A stretch of DNA of 64,000 nt, from positions 26,162-90,161 of the forward strand of contig MGZK01000154.1 in the NCBI GenBank assembly GCA_001802125.1, in the 5' to 3' direction. The notes beneath the pieces were generated by a model. The model was not told where the DNA came from. It did not search any database and saw only the letters and a list, made by a program, of their open reading frames with translations. Numbering within the stretch: the stretch's first letter is position 1; every line of letters begins with the position of its first letter. Made by a program: the position numbers and the translations under genes. Of this stretch, positions 20,301 through 28,294 are shown piece after piece. This DNA is from Geobacteraceae bacterium GWC2_55_20. GTDB lineage: Bacteria; Desulfobacterota; Desulfuromonadia; Geobacterales; Pseudopelobacteraceae.

Positions 20301-22193
20301 GCCTATACCCTGACGAGCGATATCGTCAGTGCTGACCCTGCAAAGCATGGTCGCAGCTGGACCATGCCTGCCAGGATCGGCAGTTTTACCCAGCCGGGCG
20401 TGTCGGCGCCGTTCTTCGGAGATTCCGGTGTTGCCGATGACGGCAGCCCTCTCCCGGGCGACCAGGGGATTGATCTGGAGCTTGACGGCTGGCACTACTA
20501 CCGCATCACGGTGCCGGATAACAACAGTGGTCTGCTGCGCACGGAACTTTCGGTCCTCAATGGCCGCCCCCAGATATATCTGCGGGCCGGCGCCGTTCCC
20601 GGTATCGATCACTTTGCCAACCAGGCCGATCCGAACCAGCCTCCGGCCCAGGGTCAGGCCAACGCCTACGACTACTCCAGGACACCAACCAATGCCCTTG
20701 GCTCCCTATATAACAACTGGGTACCACTGGACGGCAGGAGCGCGACACAGCTGGCTCCGGGAGAGTGGTGGGTCGGTGTTCGCTCCCAGATCGTCAACAG
20801 CCGTTACCGGCTGAAGGTTTCGGTCGGTGATGTGCATAATGCCGGTGGCCAAAGACTGGACACGGTCGGGTACGTGCAGGATCTGCCCCAGGATGGCGGC
20901 AGTTTCACCGCCCAGACCCTTTTGGCGGATGACATGCGCTACTACCGGGTGGAGGTGCCGCAGTCATCAACAACATTGGGCAGCAGTACTCCGCTTTCCT
21001 GGAATATTAGCCTGAATCAGACTCTGGGCGATGTGGTGGTGTTTATCCGCGATTCGCTCCCGCCGGGGCAGGGCTCTGACGGCAATGTTGATTACGTTGA
21101 GAATGGCTGGTGGAGTGTTGCCGATGCCATAGCTGCCCACACCGCCGCGGCAAGCACCTACTTCCAGGACTGGTACGACGACAACAGTATCGAGAGCCCC
21201 AATCCGTATGCGGTGATCGATGCCAACGGCGCCACCACCATCAGCCTGCCGCCGGTGGAACCGGGCAAGGTCTATTATCTTGGTGTCTACGCACGCACCG
21301 GCTCTACCTTTGACATCTCTTCATCCATCGGCGCTGAGCGGTTGGCGCTTGCGGGGGTAATCCCCTTTACAAACGGCACGGTGGCGGTATCGCTTGCAGC
21401 GGGAGAAGAACGTCTCTATCGCGTGGATGTGCCTGCCAATGCCACGGTCTGGCAGCATACAGGTTCCACTAACAGCAGCGCCTGTCTCTTTCTGCAACAG
21501 GGGACAGCGCCGCCGTCGTCCGGCGCACACTGGGCCGGGTGCGGATTTAGCAGTGCCCTGACCCGGAACCTGGACGGTTTCCCCTGGCAGCCGGGTCATT
21601 CCTACTACATGCGGGTACGGAATACATCGGCCGGATCATTGTCACTCGGTTTTACAATGAATGGCCAGATCGCAGACCCTGATCAGGTCTTGAATGTCAC
21701 CGTTTCCGGTAGCGGCGCTGGTACCATTACCAGCACACCGGCCGGCATCGCCTGCACATCGGGCACCTGTTCGGCTCCATTTGCGCCTGGAACCACGATC
21801 CAGCTCAGCCAGACTCCGGATGTCTACTCGACCTTCGGAGGATGGGGAGGAGATTGCGCCGGAACAGGTTCATGCAGTGCCTCAATGACGCTGACACGGA
21901 ATGTAAGCGCAAGTTTTGTGCTGGCTCCTTTGATCAAAAATCAGGAGAGCGGCACAACCTACAGCCTGTTGCAGGACGCCGTCAATGCGGCCGGTTCCGG
22001 CAATACCATCAAGGCCAGAATTACACCAGATGCTCTCACGGGTGGCTTGACCCTGAACCGCCCGGGTGTCAGCCTCGTCCTTAAAGGCGGCTTCAGTGCG
22101 GATTTCCTGAGCAATTCAGGTTTTACCGCCATACAGTCGCCGGTAATCATTGGTGATGGAACACTGACTGTTGAAAGGGTAATCGTTGAGTAG
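14400..22193 (+). CDS. Giant exported repeat protein (PPC-like modules)
   Basis: A 2597-residue secreted protein with a clear signal peptide (WLLFAVFLFTAATPAFA). The body consists of beta-rich modules resembling bacterial pre-peptidase C-terminal (PPC) domains, with recurring GTWYVTV/GTYYVGVA strands. A block of about 400-430 residues recurs three times, starting near residues 613, 1047 and 1454, each with KGWDLRLK, a two-cysteine insert (such as CGQLYQCSSW) and PREVGWYRVAVPA. Near the C-terminus is an InlB B-repeat-like module (VTVSGSGAGTITSTP, CAGTGSC), then a right-handed-helix-like tail. No protease or other catalytic motif was seen. ATG 14400 follows GGAGGGT; the track GTG 14388 is less likely. 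A probable surface or extracellular adhesin or scaffold. Confidence 0.75.
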   Translation: MKFYNSAVKWLLFAVFLFTAATPAFAGTVTGTATGNVYQYHDLTLPNPQSGLRLVLSSSAPTDFYLYTGTNHAAGGLVSGGSSTNKTLHTLLITAATLANGGSYHVRIRTASGTGASLTYYFTDDMTYARDLTWDTGASPGGTNIVSQPDTAGGDYLFKIVTPASTASGAWRTALAVSSGEADLVAHKNIVTTTTKTSAQIGSDGFVLAPGATATQFAAAQTWYLRVKAQPGATWQLYSGDIYVQNLGTIAADNSSSSLPVTVGPEGTYYFRTTADAATPAWRLWLNGANLPLLIARNSAPVTGVATTYQQSETGQMLLVPPYLTATDAYFVGVTAVPGTVFSFNSQKQPIIDLAHGATIANSVTGYGYITYRVEVPPTEVAWQVDLKRTSAAGNPELYLRSGSVPNVRNNSALSESVAGIDDSITIVPVTGINPTGTWYVTVMGSGSFDYSLVNRAPSVTAIPYLTAPASITNDESTRSGWRYYRVTDPASFLGKLGWQIELDQAHRTGYEIAIRLNVAPGRWSSRSNDSATAVEYSTIHRNSTSGIFQDPNHQADNWYIGIYNPAQALGAFQLTTSEIAPAVTDLSLGTAAITDQDISTWQWFKFVVPNDPDLKGWDLRLKTAAGNPQMVVRRDLLPDTLTTSTGCAAGSLYKCSTWPSLAQWAAGALAGGGGLDWTGRRYVSGTTSDMNSYLIMGMGSPLEAGTYYVGVARQTGSTNTSPMSYTLESRGIGLAGSTYPVRITELAFSGGVATGTGLAPREVEWYRVNVPAGSASWSLNLIPTVGEAMLALRQGALPNITASLTLDSFSETGAGTVRHKNGAEYFYKYAITPGSSITSGDYYIAVISEGQTNPASTSVIGTGTVNYTLTSVGAMPVDSTLPPTTLTTAAPMTWGSQALTYGSQKAYRFRVPAGLDSIEVRLNNKTGNPLAAIRRDDIDSGKLPSQMIVSGQYPEAEGGYADSWRNTSTGSIITIASPVAGDYTITVFADYVNATNSDASYDLEIATVVPDDLAFDLATSSSVAVTNQDYQTWRYFRVVIPDDPGLKGWDLRLKTTAGMPYLVVKRDTLPNSSTTSAGCGSPSAVYNCSTWSSGSQWPAGSGSTIDWTARGNASVGVADKNSYLIMGMGSPLVPGTYYIGVSSLSGTAAMTYTLESRSIGIGGSYPIQVTDLPFNGGVATGSSLAPREVGWYRIAVPAGAASWSLNLAPEGTGEALLALRQGRLPNIKASTSMTSDNATTFSGTIRRNAGTEYFYKFPAPGGASITSGDYYIAVISEGQSPANTSTIGSGTVNYTLTSIGSMPIEDKTATPLSSSAPVSWPAQALPARSEKVYRFRVPAGIDSLEMRLLNKTGTPLYAVRRDAAGSGKISLVTGGNQEGGESPTMQNVTSITPATEGDYTITIYAGSAAATFDLEIVGTGAGSLTFANGIQTVAAQAADTWKYFLVTVPADASLKGWDLRLKPSSGNPYMVVRRDLLPNTLVTSSGGCGQLYQCSSWLSGAQWGTSTRNDWTARSNLSAPNVPDYGKQLIMGMGSPLEPGTYYVGVARYTSSTDTTPLSYTLESRGIGIGNDSGGTAWPIQIADLPFAGGTAAAVGLAPREVGWYRVAVPADAGSWSLNLVPSLGEAMLAVRQGRLPNIAATNNSIYTSDHATDFRGAVRHQAGREFFYKYATAGQAAITGGEYYIAVISEGQNPPDDNTIGSGPVSYSLTSVGTMPLSDATATPVGALTPVAWSAQSVPLGQQKVYRFRLPAGLSSVEVKLNNKVGNPIMTIRRDAEGAGKIPDVATALPKPHEGGDAIVWRNRADGDDTGGSSYITIASPAAGDYTVMIAGDSEFVVQSIDPFTGWRTGDLVLVDASFDLEVRAMTPEPLPFTPGSSVSGTLGNGQSVYYRFDVPPTVNGNPLLAWLLKSATTNGATSLRVRPGQVPGDDNSGSVVSSNRTVAIVPPVLTPGTWYVEVKGIGSTAYTLTSDIVSADPAKHGRSWTMPARIGSFTQPGVSAPFFGDSGVADDGSPLPGDQGIDLELDGWHYYRITVPDNNSGLLRTELSVLNGRPQIYLRAGAVPGIDHFANQADPNQPPAQGQANAYDYSRTPTNALGSLYNNWVPLDGRSATQLAPGEWWVGVRSQIVNSRYRLKVSVGDVHNAGGQRLDTVGYVQDLPQDGGSFTAQTLLADDMRYYRVEVPQSSTTLGSSTPLSWNISLNQTLGDVVVFIRDSLPPGQGSDGNVDYVENGWWSVADAIAAHTAAASTYFQDWYDDNSIESPNPYAVIDANGATTISLPPVEPGKVYYLGVYARTGSTFDISSSIGAERLALAGVIPFTNGTVAVSLAAGEERLYRVDVPANATVWQHTGSTNSSACLFLQQGTAPPSSGAHWAGCGFSSALTRNLDGFPWQPGHSYYMRVRNTSAGSLSLGFTMNGQIADPDQVLNVTVSGSGAGTITSTPAGIACTSGTCSAPFAPGTTIQLSQTPDVYSTFGGWGGDCAGTGSCSASMTLTRNVSASFVLAPLIKNQESGTTYSLLQDAVNAAGSGNTIKARITPDALTGGLTLNRPGVSLVLKGGFSADFLSNSGFTAIQSPVIIGDGTLTVERVIVE

Positions 22194-22280
22194 CCTGTTT
22201 CAGGTCCGGTGTAGGGCCGGAACAACAAGTTTTGACCGGTTCCTCCAACACTGCTAGAATCATCACAGGAGGATACTGAT

Positions 22281-22628
22281 ATGCTGCGGTTTGGAGCTTT
22301 AATCATACTGTTGACAGCGCTGGCGCTTCCTGCTTATGCCGAAAATCCGGTCAAGGAGGGGGGCAGGGAAATCGGGCAGGGGGTCAAAAAGATCGGCAAG
22401 CAGACCGGCCAGGTCTTCAAGGAGGGGGGCAAGGAGGTTGGTCAGGCGTTCAAGTCGGGGGGCAAGGAGATCGGGCAGGGATTTAAAAAGATTGGCAAGG
22501 AAACCGGCCAGGCCCTCAAGGAGGGTGGCCGGGAGTCCGGGCAGGCCGTAAAGAAGACCGGCCGGAGTATCGGCGACTGGTTCCGGGATCTGGGGCGCTC
22601 TTTCAGGGATTTCTTCAGGCGCGGTTGA
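22281..22628 (+). CDS. Small exported protein of eight 11-residue repeats
   Basis: A 115-residue protein. Residues 1-20 form a signal peptide ending AYA. From residue 26 to 113 it is made entirely of eight 11-residue units of pattern xxG[KR]ExGQxhK (EGGREIGQGVK, KIGKQTGQVFK, EGGKEVGQAFK and so on). The last two drift to aromatic, arginine-rich forms (DLGRSFRDFFR). Eleven-residue periodicity is typical of amphipathic helices that lie on membranes or lipids (synuclein, LEA and apolipoprotein types). It has a strong AGGAGG site and starts 87 bp after the giant protein. Function unknown; a periplasmic or envelope-surface helix protein is likely. Confidence 0.7.
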   Translation: MLRFGALIILLTALALPAYAENPVKEGGREIGQGVKKIGKQTGQVFKEGGKEVGQAFKSGGKEIGQGFKKIGKETGQALKEGGRESGQAVKKTGRSIGDWFRDLGRSFRDFFRRG

Positions 22629-22649
22629 GTTCGGTAGTTTCCGGTCCGG

Positions 22650-23054
22650 TTACAGGTCTCCGGTCATCTCCTGGAGCAGGTACAGCTTGGGATTCACGCT
22701 GCGTACACACTCCACGACCTCTTTGAACATCTCCTCATCCAGGTTGCACTCCTCCTCGATGGCCTGGAACCATTTGAAACCCTTGGGAAGTGTCGTCAGC
22801 GCGCCATCTCTGGTCAGCATCACGTCCACCATGTCGTTGACCCTGCCCTTGGCTTCCCAGGGGTCGCGGTAGTTGAACTGGCGTGCCACCACATGCAGAC
22901 CCATGCCGTTGGTAAAAAGCGCCTTGACCTCGAAGGAGAACTCCCGCGGAGCGCTGTAGCTGTCGGTGCGCCCGGAGCGCATCATTACCTCGGCGCCAGC
23001 TTCCGTCAGCACCTCACCGACCGATTCGGCGGTCATCGATTTTATTTCACTCAT
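22650..23054 (-). CDS. Conserved protein of unknown function, MoxR/VWA operon
   Basis: A 134-residue soluble protein, not recognised. It is mixed alpha/beta in look, acidic near the end (EEECNLDEEMFKEVVE), with no signal peptide or cysteine motifs. It is the last gene of a tight minus-strand run: its start lies 2 nt after the stop of the VWA-like gene, which itself follows a MoxR ATPase. The spacing suggests it works with that ATPase/VWA pair. It converges on the 11-mer repeat gene. Confidence 0.6.
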   Translation of the reverse strand: MSEIKSMTAESVGEVLTEAGAEVMMRSGRTDSYSAPREFSFEVKALFTNGMGLHVVARQFNYRDPWEAKGRVNDMVDVMLTRDGALTTLPKGFKWFQAIEEECNLDEEMFKEVVECVRSVNPKLYLLQEMTGDL

Positions 23055-23056
23055 GC

Positions 23057-24229
23057 CTAAACCTCCAGTCTCATTTCAACTCCCCAGGGCGCCGGTTTTT
23101 CGCCATCACCGGTCAGAATCCATAAGGTGGGAAACTCCATCTGTTCCGGTACCGGTCCGATGCCGTCGGTCAGGTAGATCACCGCTGACGGCAGTGGCCG
23201 CATGCTCCTGGCATGTTCGAATACCGGCCGCAGGTCGGTGAATCCGCCGCCGTCGTAGCGCTGCAGGACGCAGGACGAGCCGCTGAAACTTTCAATGCGC
23301 TGGATGCGGCTGTTGGCGTAAAGCACGGTGATGCGCGACTCACGCCCACGGGCGATCTGCAGCAGTTCTCGGGCAAAGGCCTCGCGTACTTCGACGATGT
23401 TGGTGGAGTCGCTGACGTCTATCCCCACCAGCAGGTTTAGCCGGCGGCGTTTGCGAATACCGGGGGTTTCGTGCTGGAAGCGGCGGTGCTCGCGCATCCA
23501 GGTGCTGGTGCGCCCGGTACGTCCGGCGGTGGCCACGAACTGTTGCAGCACCATGCGCCAGGGAATCGGAGAGGGTTTGATCAGCGCGTTCACCACCGTT
23601 TCAAGCCCGGGGGGGATGTCCCCGTCGCTCCCGCGCAGGCTCTCCCTGGTAACGGCCCTGACGGCCTCTTCGGCCAGCGCCGCAGGAGTGCTGTCGGCGT
23701 CGCTCCAGAGGGCGTGTTCATCCAGAGTGACATGTGCCGTCGTGGCATGGCCTTCCCCGGCAGCTCCGCGCTCCGCGGTCTCGGCGTCGCCGTAGCCGCT
23801 TCCGTCCAGATTGCCGGTGTCGAAAGGGGGCACCAGGCTGGCATAGTACTCCTCCGCCGCCAAACCGTCCTCCATGCCGTAAGCTCCCGGCAGCAAGGCG
23901 TCTTCCGGCAGGTCGCTTATGGCCGGATTGATGGCCAAGTCGCAGGCGATGTCCCAGTCGTGCAGGTTGCGCCCCTTGCGACGCAGCATGTGCAGATGCA
24001 GCAGGTGCGTGACCATGTGTTCCAGAAGGGCGCGTTGCCCTGGTGCGGCCAGCAGGTCGAAGCGGGCGGGGTCCACCGCCAGGATCGGGATGCCGTCGCG
24101 GATGGTTACGCCGGCCGCCTTCCCTGACAGAGCTCGCAGTTCACGGCGCAGGTTGAGGATGAAATGCCCGTAGAAGGGGCGCTCGCGCAGTAGTCGCACA
24201 ACCGCGTTTTCCAGTCCGCCGGTCGGCAT
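23057..24229 (-). CDS. VWA-like protein with degenerate metallopeptidase domain (DUF2201-like)
   Basis: A 390-residue protein of the putative-metallopeptidase plus VWA-like architecture that accompanies MoxR ATPases. The N-terminal half has the family's helix and DWDIACDLAINPAI segment, but where relatives usually carry HExxH this one reads HMVTH (residues 71-75), so the catalytic Glu is replaced by Met. The C-terminal half (from about residue 265) has LVGIDVSDSTN, a MIDAS-like DxSxS, and later IYLTDGIG. MoxR/VWA pairs act as AAA+ chaperones that help assemble or metallate client proteins; the client here is unknown. It starts 5 nt after the MoxR stop. Confidence 0.75.
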   Translation of the reverse strand: MPTGGLENAVVRLLRERPFYGHFILNLRRELRALSGKAAGVTIRDGIPILAVDPARFDLLAAPGQRALLEHMVTHLLHLHMLRRKGRNLHDWDIACDLAINPAISDLPEDALLPGAYGMEDGLAAEEYYASLVPPFDTGNLDGSGYGDAETAERGAAGEGHATTAHVTLDEHALWSDADSTPAALAEEAVRAVTRESLRGSDGDIPPGLETVVNALIKPSPIPWRMVLQQFVATAGRTGRTSTWMREHRRFQHETPGIRKRRRLNLLVGIDVSDSTNIVEVREAFARELLQIARGRESRITVLYANSRIQRIESFSGSSCVLQRYDGGGFTDLRPVFEHARSMRPLPSAVIYLTDGIGPVPEQMEFPTLWILTGDGEKPAPWGVEMRLEV

Positions 24230-24234
24230 CGGAT

Positions 24235-25296
24235 TTAACGGGCTTCCTCTGTGATGGTCCGGAGGGCGTCCAGGATCACGGCGTCATGCTTGTCCTGGGC
24301 CAGCAGCATGGCCACCTCGGGAATCTTGAGCAGGGATTTGACGAAGCCGAAACGCAGGTCGCGCGGCAGCACGGCGATATAGGCCACCAGGTGGGCTTCC
24401 TGCTCCGCTTCCAGCACGGGAGCTGCCTGGAGTGTGGCGATCAGGTCATTTACCGTGGCGGCCTGGACGTCATCCCGCTGGGCGCTGGCCCGCTCATATA
24501 CCTGGTCCCAGTCGTTGAGCACTTCCGCCGCCGTCAGCGGCCGACCCCGGCGGTCGGCCAGCCAGCGCATGAACATGATGGCGGCCTCCTTGCCGACGAT
24601 GCCGGCATAGACCTCCATCTCCAGGTCGCCGGGAAAACGGCAGTTTTTGCGCAGGATGCTGACCATCTCCCAGCCCCGTTCGCTTGGCTCCACCTGCAGG
24701 TCCATCGGCAGCCCCTGCCTGGCCAGCATGCCCTGGTTTCCGGCCAGGAAGCGGCGCACATCGCCGTCCAGATCACGTTCGACCGCATAACGCGACCAGC
24801 ACTGGTGGTCGGTTTCCACGAAGAGCATCACCATCCGGTCGATCAGGGCCCGGTCCAGTGTTGCCACCTGGTAGGTACCGTCGGGCGGGTTGATGCTGAC
24901 GACGACCTTGTGGCGTTTTGACAGCTGGTGAGTGTGCAGTGAGCGCAACATCCCCTCGGCCGGCGGCTCCACGAACTGGAATATGGCCTGCAACGTATCT
25001 TCCTGCTGGGCCCGGTTCAGTTCATCGCAGTGGATCAGCGTCGGCGGAGCGTCATCTAAAGGCATCCAGGAGGGGCGGGACCAGTGCATGGTGTCGCCGT
25101 CCCGGAACGGAATCCCCACCAGGTCACCCACCTCCATCTGCCCCAGCCGCAGTGATACATACTTCCTGTCGATAGCCCGGCAGGCCTGGATGATGCCGGC
25201 GGTTTTCCCGACCCCGCGATGGCCGACCACGCAGGGGGTCAGATCGGTTTTGGTGATAATTTCCCGGACCACTGTTTTCATCTGTTCTATGTTCAT
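24235..25296 (-). CDS. MoxR-family AAA+ ATPase
   Basis: A 353-residue AAA+ ATPase. Walker A is GHRGVGKTAG (about residue 23), Walker B and sensor context LIHCDELNRA, and sensor 1 is in VVVSINPPDG. A helical C-terminal lid follows. It is paired with the VWA-like protein immediately downstream (5-nt gap), the standard MoxR arrangement, in which the ATPase remodels a client presented by the VWA partner. It lies 13 nt after queC on the same strand and may share its transcript, although no functional link to queuosine is evident. Confidence 0.85.
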   Translation of the reverse strand: MNIEQMKTVVREIITKTDLTPCVVGHRGVGKTAGIIQACRAIDRKYVSLRLGQMEVGDLVGIPFRDGDTMHWSRPSWMPLDDAPPTLIHCDELNRAQQEDTLQAIFQFVEPPAEGMLRSLHTHQLSKRHKVVVSINPPDGTYQVATLDRALIDRMVMLFVETDHQCWSRYAVERDLDGDVRRFLAGNQGMLARQGLPMDLQVEPSERGWEMVSILRKNCRFPGDLEMEVYAGIVGKEAAIMFMRWLADRRGRPLTAAEVLNDWDQVYERASAQRDDVQAATVNDLIATLQAAPVLEAEQEAHLVAYIAVLPRDLRFGFVKSLLKIPEVAMLLAQDKHDAVILDALRTITEEAR

Positions 25297-25309
25297 GCAC
25301 GTCCCCGCA

Positions 25310-25984
25310 TTAGCTGTATTGCAACGGATCTTTCAGACCCGCCTCGGCGAACCCCTTCAGCCGCAGACGGCAGGAATCGCACTCTCCGCACGACAACCCC
25401 GTTGGGGTCGGATCGTAGCAGGAGTGGGTCAGGCTGTAATCCACTCCCAGCGCCAGGCCGGCCTTGATGATCCCGGCCTTGGTCATGCTGATCAGCGGAG
25501 TGTGGATTTTGAAGCGGGAGGTCCCTTCGACACCGGCCCTGGTGGCCAGGTTGGCCATCTTCTGATAGGCCTCGATATACTCCGGCCGGCAGTCCGGGTA
25601 GCCGGAGTAATCCAGCGCGTTGACGCCGATATAGATGTCTGCTGCCCCCAGAACCTCGGCCCAGCCCAGCGCAAAGGAGAGAAAGATCGTGTTGCGGGCC
25701 GGGACGTAGGTTACCGGTATGTCATTGCCGACCCCTTGCTTGGGGACATCGATTTCGGCTGTCAGGGCGCTGCCACCCATAAGGCGCAGATCGAAGTCCA
25801 CCACCAGGTGCTCCGCGGCTCCCAGGCGCACTGCGTTGGCCTTTGCCACCGTAAGCTCATGGCCATGCCGCTGTCCGTATGAAAAACTGATCGCATATGG
25901 GGTAAACCCCTCTGCTGCCGCCATAGCCATGCAGGTGCTGGAATCAAGGCCGCCGCTGTAAAGTACCACCGCTTTTTGCTGCAT
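25310..25984 (-). CDS. queC: 7-cyano-7-deazaguanine synthase
   Basis: QueC converts 7-carboxy-7-deazaguanine to preQ0 with ATP and ammonia, on the route to queuosine in tRNA. It is 224 residues. Seen: the PP-loop SGGLDSSTC at the N-terminus, GHELTVAKA, and a C-terminal four-cysteine zinc site including [21 protein letters not shown] 25984 ([10 protein letters not shown]) is the family-standard start; the track ORF adds 62 spurious residues. It is the first gene of a minus-strand run leading into the MoxR ATPase. Confidence 0.95.
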   Translation of the reverse strand: MQQKAVVLYSGGLDSSTCMAMAAAEGFTPYAISFSYGQRHGHELTVAKANAVRLGAAEHLVVDFDLRLMGGSALTAEIDVPKQGVGNDIPVTYVPARNTIFLSFALGWAEVLGAADIYIGVNALDYSGYPDCRPEYIEAYQKMANLATRAGVEGTSRFKIHTPLISMTKAGIIKAGLALGVDYSLTHSCYDPTPTGLSCGECDSCRLRLKGFAEAGLKDPLQYS

Positions 25985-26138
25985 AATCCACAGTCTCCCG
26001 TTTTGTCCAATTAAATGGACTGGAATGAGTTCAGCCAGGCAAGTTGCTGTTATGAATGGGTGTTTTTCCGGGGTGCAGCCAGCTTGCGCAAATAATTGTT
26101 CATACTTTGGCTGGTTTGTAAAGGATAATCGCATGGAA

Positions 26139-26160
26139 AAGGCCGGACGAATCCGGCCTT
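26139..26160 (-). terminator. Rho-independent terminator of the chemotaxis receptor gene
   Basis: Read on the minus strand: AAGGCCGGA, loop TTCG, TCCGGCCTT, then further T residues. It lies 50 bp past the receptor's stop codon. Confidence 0.85.
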
Positions 26161-26210
26161 GATTGAACATGTGCTATAAAATCCGCTGCTGCGGCGTCTC
26201 AATTGACGAA

Positions 26211-27389
26211 CTATAGTTTGAACTGTCCCACCAGACGCCTGAGCTCTTCCGATTGCCTGGAAAGCGATGCCGAAGCGGAGGCCGTTTCGGTCGCACCCCT
26301 GGCGGTCTGCTGGACCACGCTGGTTATGCGCTGGATGTTGTCGGTTATCTCTCCGGTGGTTGCGGTCTGCTGTTCGGCCGCGGTCGTGATCTGGTTGATC
26401 TGCATGCTGACGTCGTTAATCTGCAGGAGTATCTGTTCCAGGGCCTGACCTGACCTGATGGAACATTCAGTCCCTTTCTCAACTTCCGAAACTCCCTCCT
26501 CTATGGCGGCCACCGCTCCGCTGGTTTCGCGCTGGATGGCCTTGATCATTTCTCCAATTTCCCGGGTCGCGCGGGTGGTCCGCTCCGCGAGGGCACGGAC
26601 CTCGTCAGCCACCACGGCGAAACCTCGCCCCTGTTCTCCCGCCCGCGCGGCTTCTATGGCGGCGTTGAGCGCCAGCAGATTGGTCTGGTCCGCGATATCC
26701 TCGATGGTTCCGATGATCTGGCCGATCTGGTCGGAGCGCGAACCCAGATCCTCGACGGTTTTTGCCGCGTCCGTGACACGGCTGGCAATGCGCTCCATTC
26801 CGTCGATGGTCTGGCGAACTACCTCGGCTCCGTTCCTGGCGGCATCACTGGCAAGATTCGAACTTTCCGCCACGCTCAGGCAGTTGCGGGCGATGTTGGC
26901 GGATGTGGCCGCCATTTCCTCGCTGGCAACGGCAACCGTGTGGGTCTGGCTGGCAACATCCTCGGTCCCGGAGGCGATCTGGTCCGCGCTGGCATGGAGC
27001 TGGCCGGACGCCATTGCAACCTGTCCAGATGTTTCCGAAATCTGCGAGATGATTCCGCGCATGGTCGTCTGCAGGCTGCCGATGGAGCGGATGATGCTGC
27101 TGATTTCATTGTTGCGTTTGGCGGCGATTACCTGGGTCAGGTCTCCTCCGGTCATCTTGGCCAGGTAACCCATGATGCGGGTGAGTGCGTCGTTTACCGA
27201 CCAGAACAGCAGCCCACTGAAAAACATCCCCAGCAGGACGAAGATCGCGGTGGAAATCACCGCGAATGACGTGGAATAGGAGCGTCCCACCACGACCGCA
27301 GAAACTATGCAGAAACTGTAACAGAGACACAGGAACAGGATTCGTGTGCGGATCTTCAGGTGCATGTACATGTCAATTATGAAATTCAT
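26211..27389 (-). CDS. Methyl-accepting chemotaxis protein without sensory ectodomain
   Basis: A 392-residue receptor. Two transmembrane helices (about residues 15-35 and 42-68) are separated by only a few residues, so there is no periplasmic ligand domain. A HAMP-like linker ([10 protein letters not shown]) follows, then a long coiled coil with the highly conserved hairpin tip [19 protein letters not shown], which binds CheA/CheW. The C-terminus lacks an obvious CheR pentapeptide. ATG 27389 follows GGGAGGTGGG. With no ectodomain it may sense membrane state, energy level or an internal signal, or act in a non-motility Che pathway. Confidence 0.9.
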   Translation of the reverse strand: MNFIIDMYMHLKIRTRILFLCLCYSFCIVSAVVVGRSYSTSFAVISTAIFVLLGMFFSGLLFWSVNDALTRIMGYLAKMTGGDLTQVIAAKRNNEISSIIRSIGSLQTTMRGIISQISETSGQVAMASGQLHASADQIASGTEDVASQTHTVAVASEEMAATSANIARNCLSVAESSNLASDAARNGAEVVRQTIDGMERIASRVTDAAKTVEDLGSRSDQIGQIIGTIEDIADQTNLLALNAAIEAARAGEQGRGFAVVADEVRALAERTTRATREIGEMIKAIQRETSGAVAAIEEGVSEVEKGTECSIRSGQALEQILLQINDVSMQINQITTAAEQQTATTGEITDNIQRITSVVQQTARGATETASASASLSRQSEELRRLVGQFKL

Positions 27390-27568
27390 GTTGTATGCCC
27401 ACCTCCCATGGTTTAGTCCGGATAACGATTGAAAGAGTTAATAAAATTACCGCTGCAACCGAGTAATGGTCATAAGATATATATTAAATTACAGTCGCTT
27501 GCTGCCCTTAATTAATAACATAATCAGGCCCGTATTACAAATATTGTTGAATGAAAACATATTCCGGA

Positions 27569-27596
27569 TTGCATTTTCAGCAGTTTCAAGTACAAT
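27569..27596 (+). promoter_or_regulatory. Possible promoter of the cytochrome gene
   Basis: TTGCAT and TACAAT are separated by 16 bp, 34 bp upstream of the cytochrome start, in an AT-rich intergenic region. The -10 is good and the -35 is weak. Confidence 0.4.
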
Positions 27597-27629
27597 AAAT
27601 CGAATTATTTACCCGTGAGGAGAAACTGA

Positions 27630-27938
27630 ATGAAACGCATGATTATTGTTATAGCCGCATTTGCCCTGGTTACCCTGATTACCGTTGCTGCCCAGGCCGA
27701 GAGCAAGGGCGGGAAGCTCTTCAGTCAGAAATGCTCCATGTGCCACGTTGTCAATGGCAAGGGTGGAGCGATCGGCCCGGATCTGACCAGGATTCACGCG
27801 AAGCTGAAGGAAAAGGAAATCCGGGCAAAGCTGGAAAACCCCAAAAAGTCCAATCCCAACAGTTCCATGCCATCATTCAAGACTCTTCCCAAGGCTGACA
27901 TGGATGCCCTGATGGGATACATCAAGACACTGAAGTAG
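27630..27938 (+). CDS. Small monoheme cytochrome c, exported
   Basis: A 102-residue periplasmic class I cytochrome. The signal peptide ends AAQAES. One heme site, CSMCH, lies near residue 36, with the distal ligand methionine probably in SSMPSFKTL followed by the final helix MDALMGYIKTLK, a standard layout. It shuttles electrons in the periplasm, as expected for a metal-reducing or respiratory anaerobe. GTGAGGAGA ribosome site, own promoter candidate and terminator, so a single-gene unit. Confidence 0.9.
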   Translation: MKRMIIVIAAFALVTLITVAAQAESKGGKLFSQKCSMCHVVNGKGGAIGPDLTRIHAKLKEKEIRAKLENPKKSNPNSSMPSFKTLPKADMDALMGYIKTLK

Positions 27939-27955
27939 GCGGGAACTACCCAGTC

Positions 27956-27985
27956 AAAGGCCTGCCGGATGGCGGGCCTTTTTCA
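27956..27985 (+). terminator. Rho-independent terminator after the cytochrome gene
   Basis: The stem AAAGGCCTGCC / GGCGGGCCTTT (one G-T pair) with loop GGAT is followed by a T-run. Confidence 0.85.
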
Positions 27986-27996
27986 TTTGAGGCGCT

Positions 27997-28284
27997 ATGC
28001 GACTGAAAGACGATCAGATACGGCGGCTGGCCGAGAAGGTTTATAATGATCTGCAAAAGGATGGCTTGATCTCGGTCCGTGGCGAACGGACTGCCGCGAT
28101 CGAGGGGATTTTCAGCGCCATCAGGCAGAACTTTGATGCGGAACAGGTGTTGGAACGGGATGCAGAACGGTTGCTGGACGAAACCATCGCGGCCATGGGG
28201 CGTGGCGCCGCCGATATTGACCGCCGGCGAATGCTGAAGATGATCAAGGACAAGTTGGCCAGGGAACGGAAAATAGTTCTGTGA
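27997..28284 (+). CDS. DUF507 family protein, first copy
   Basis: A 95-residue helical, charged protein (MRLKDDQIRRLAEKV) of the DUF507 family, usually found as tandem pairs in Desulfuromonadia. No catalytic motif. It is followed after 10 nt by a shorter paralogue of similar design (both begin with an [IV]xx[IL]AxxI helix and end with a K/R-rich helix). Function unknown. Confidence 0.75.
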   Translation: MRLKDDQIRRLAEKVYNDLQKDGLISVRGERTAAIEGIFSAIRQNFDAEQVLERDAERLLDETIAAMGRGAADIDRRRMLKMIKDKLARERKIVL

Positions 28285-28294
28285 GGTGTTGAGC

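Noticed and set aside
19842-20612. 256-residue minus-strand ORF inside the giant gene
   Set aside because: Antisense shadow; no start signal or motif, and the plus frame is clearly coding.
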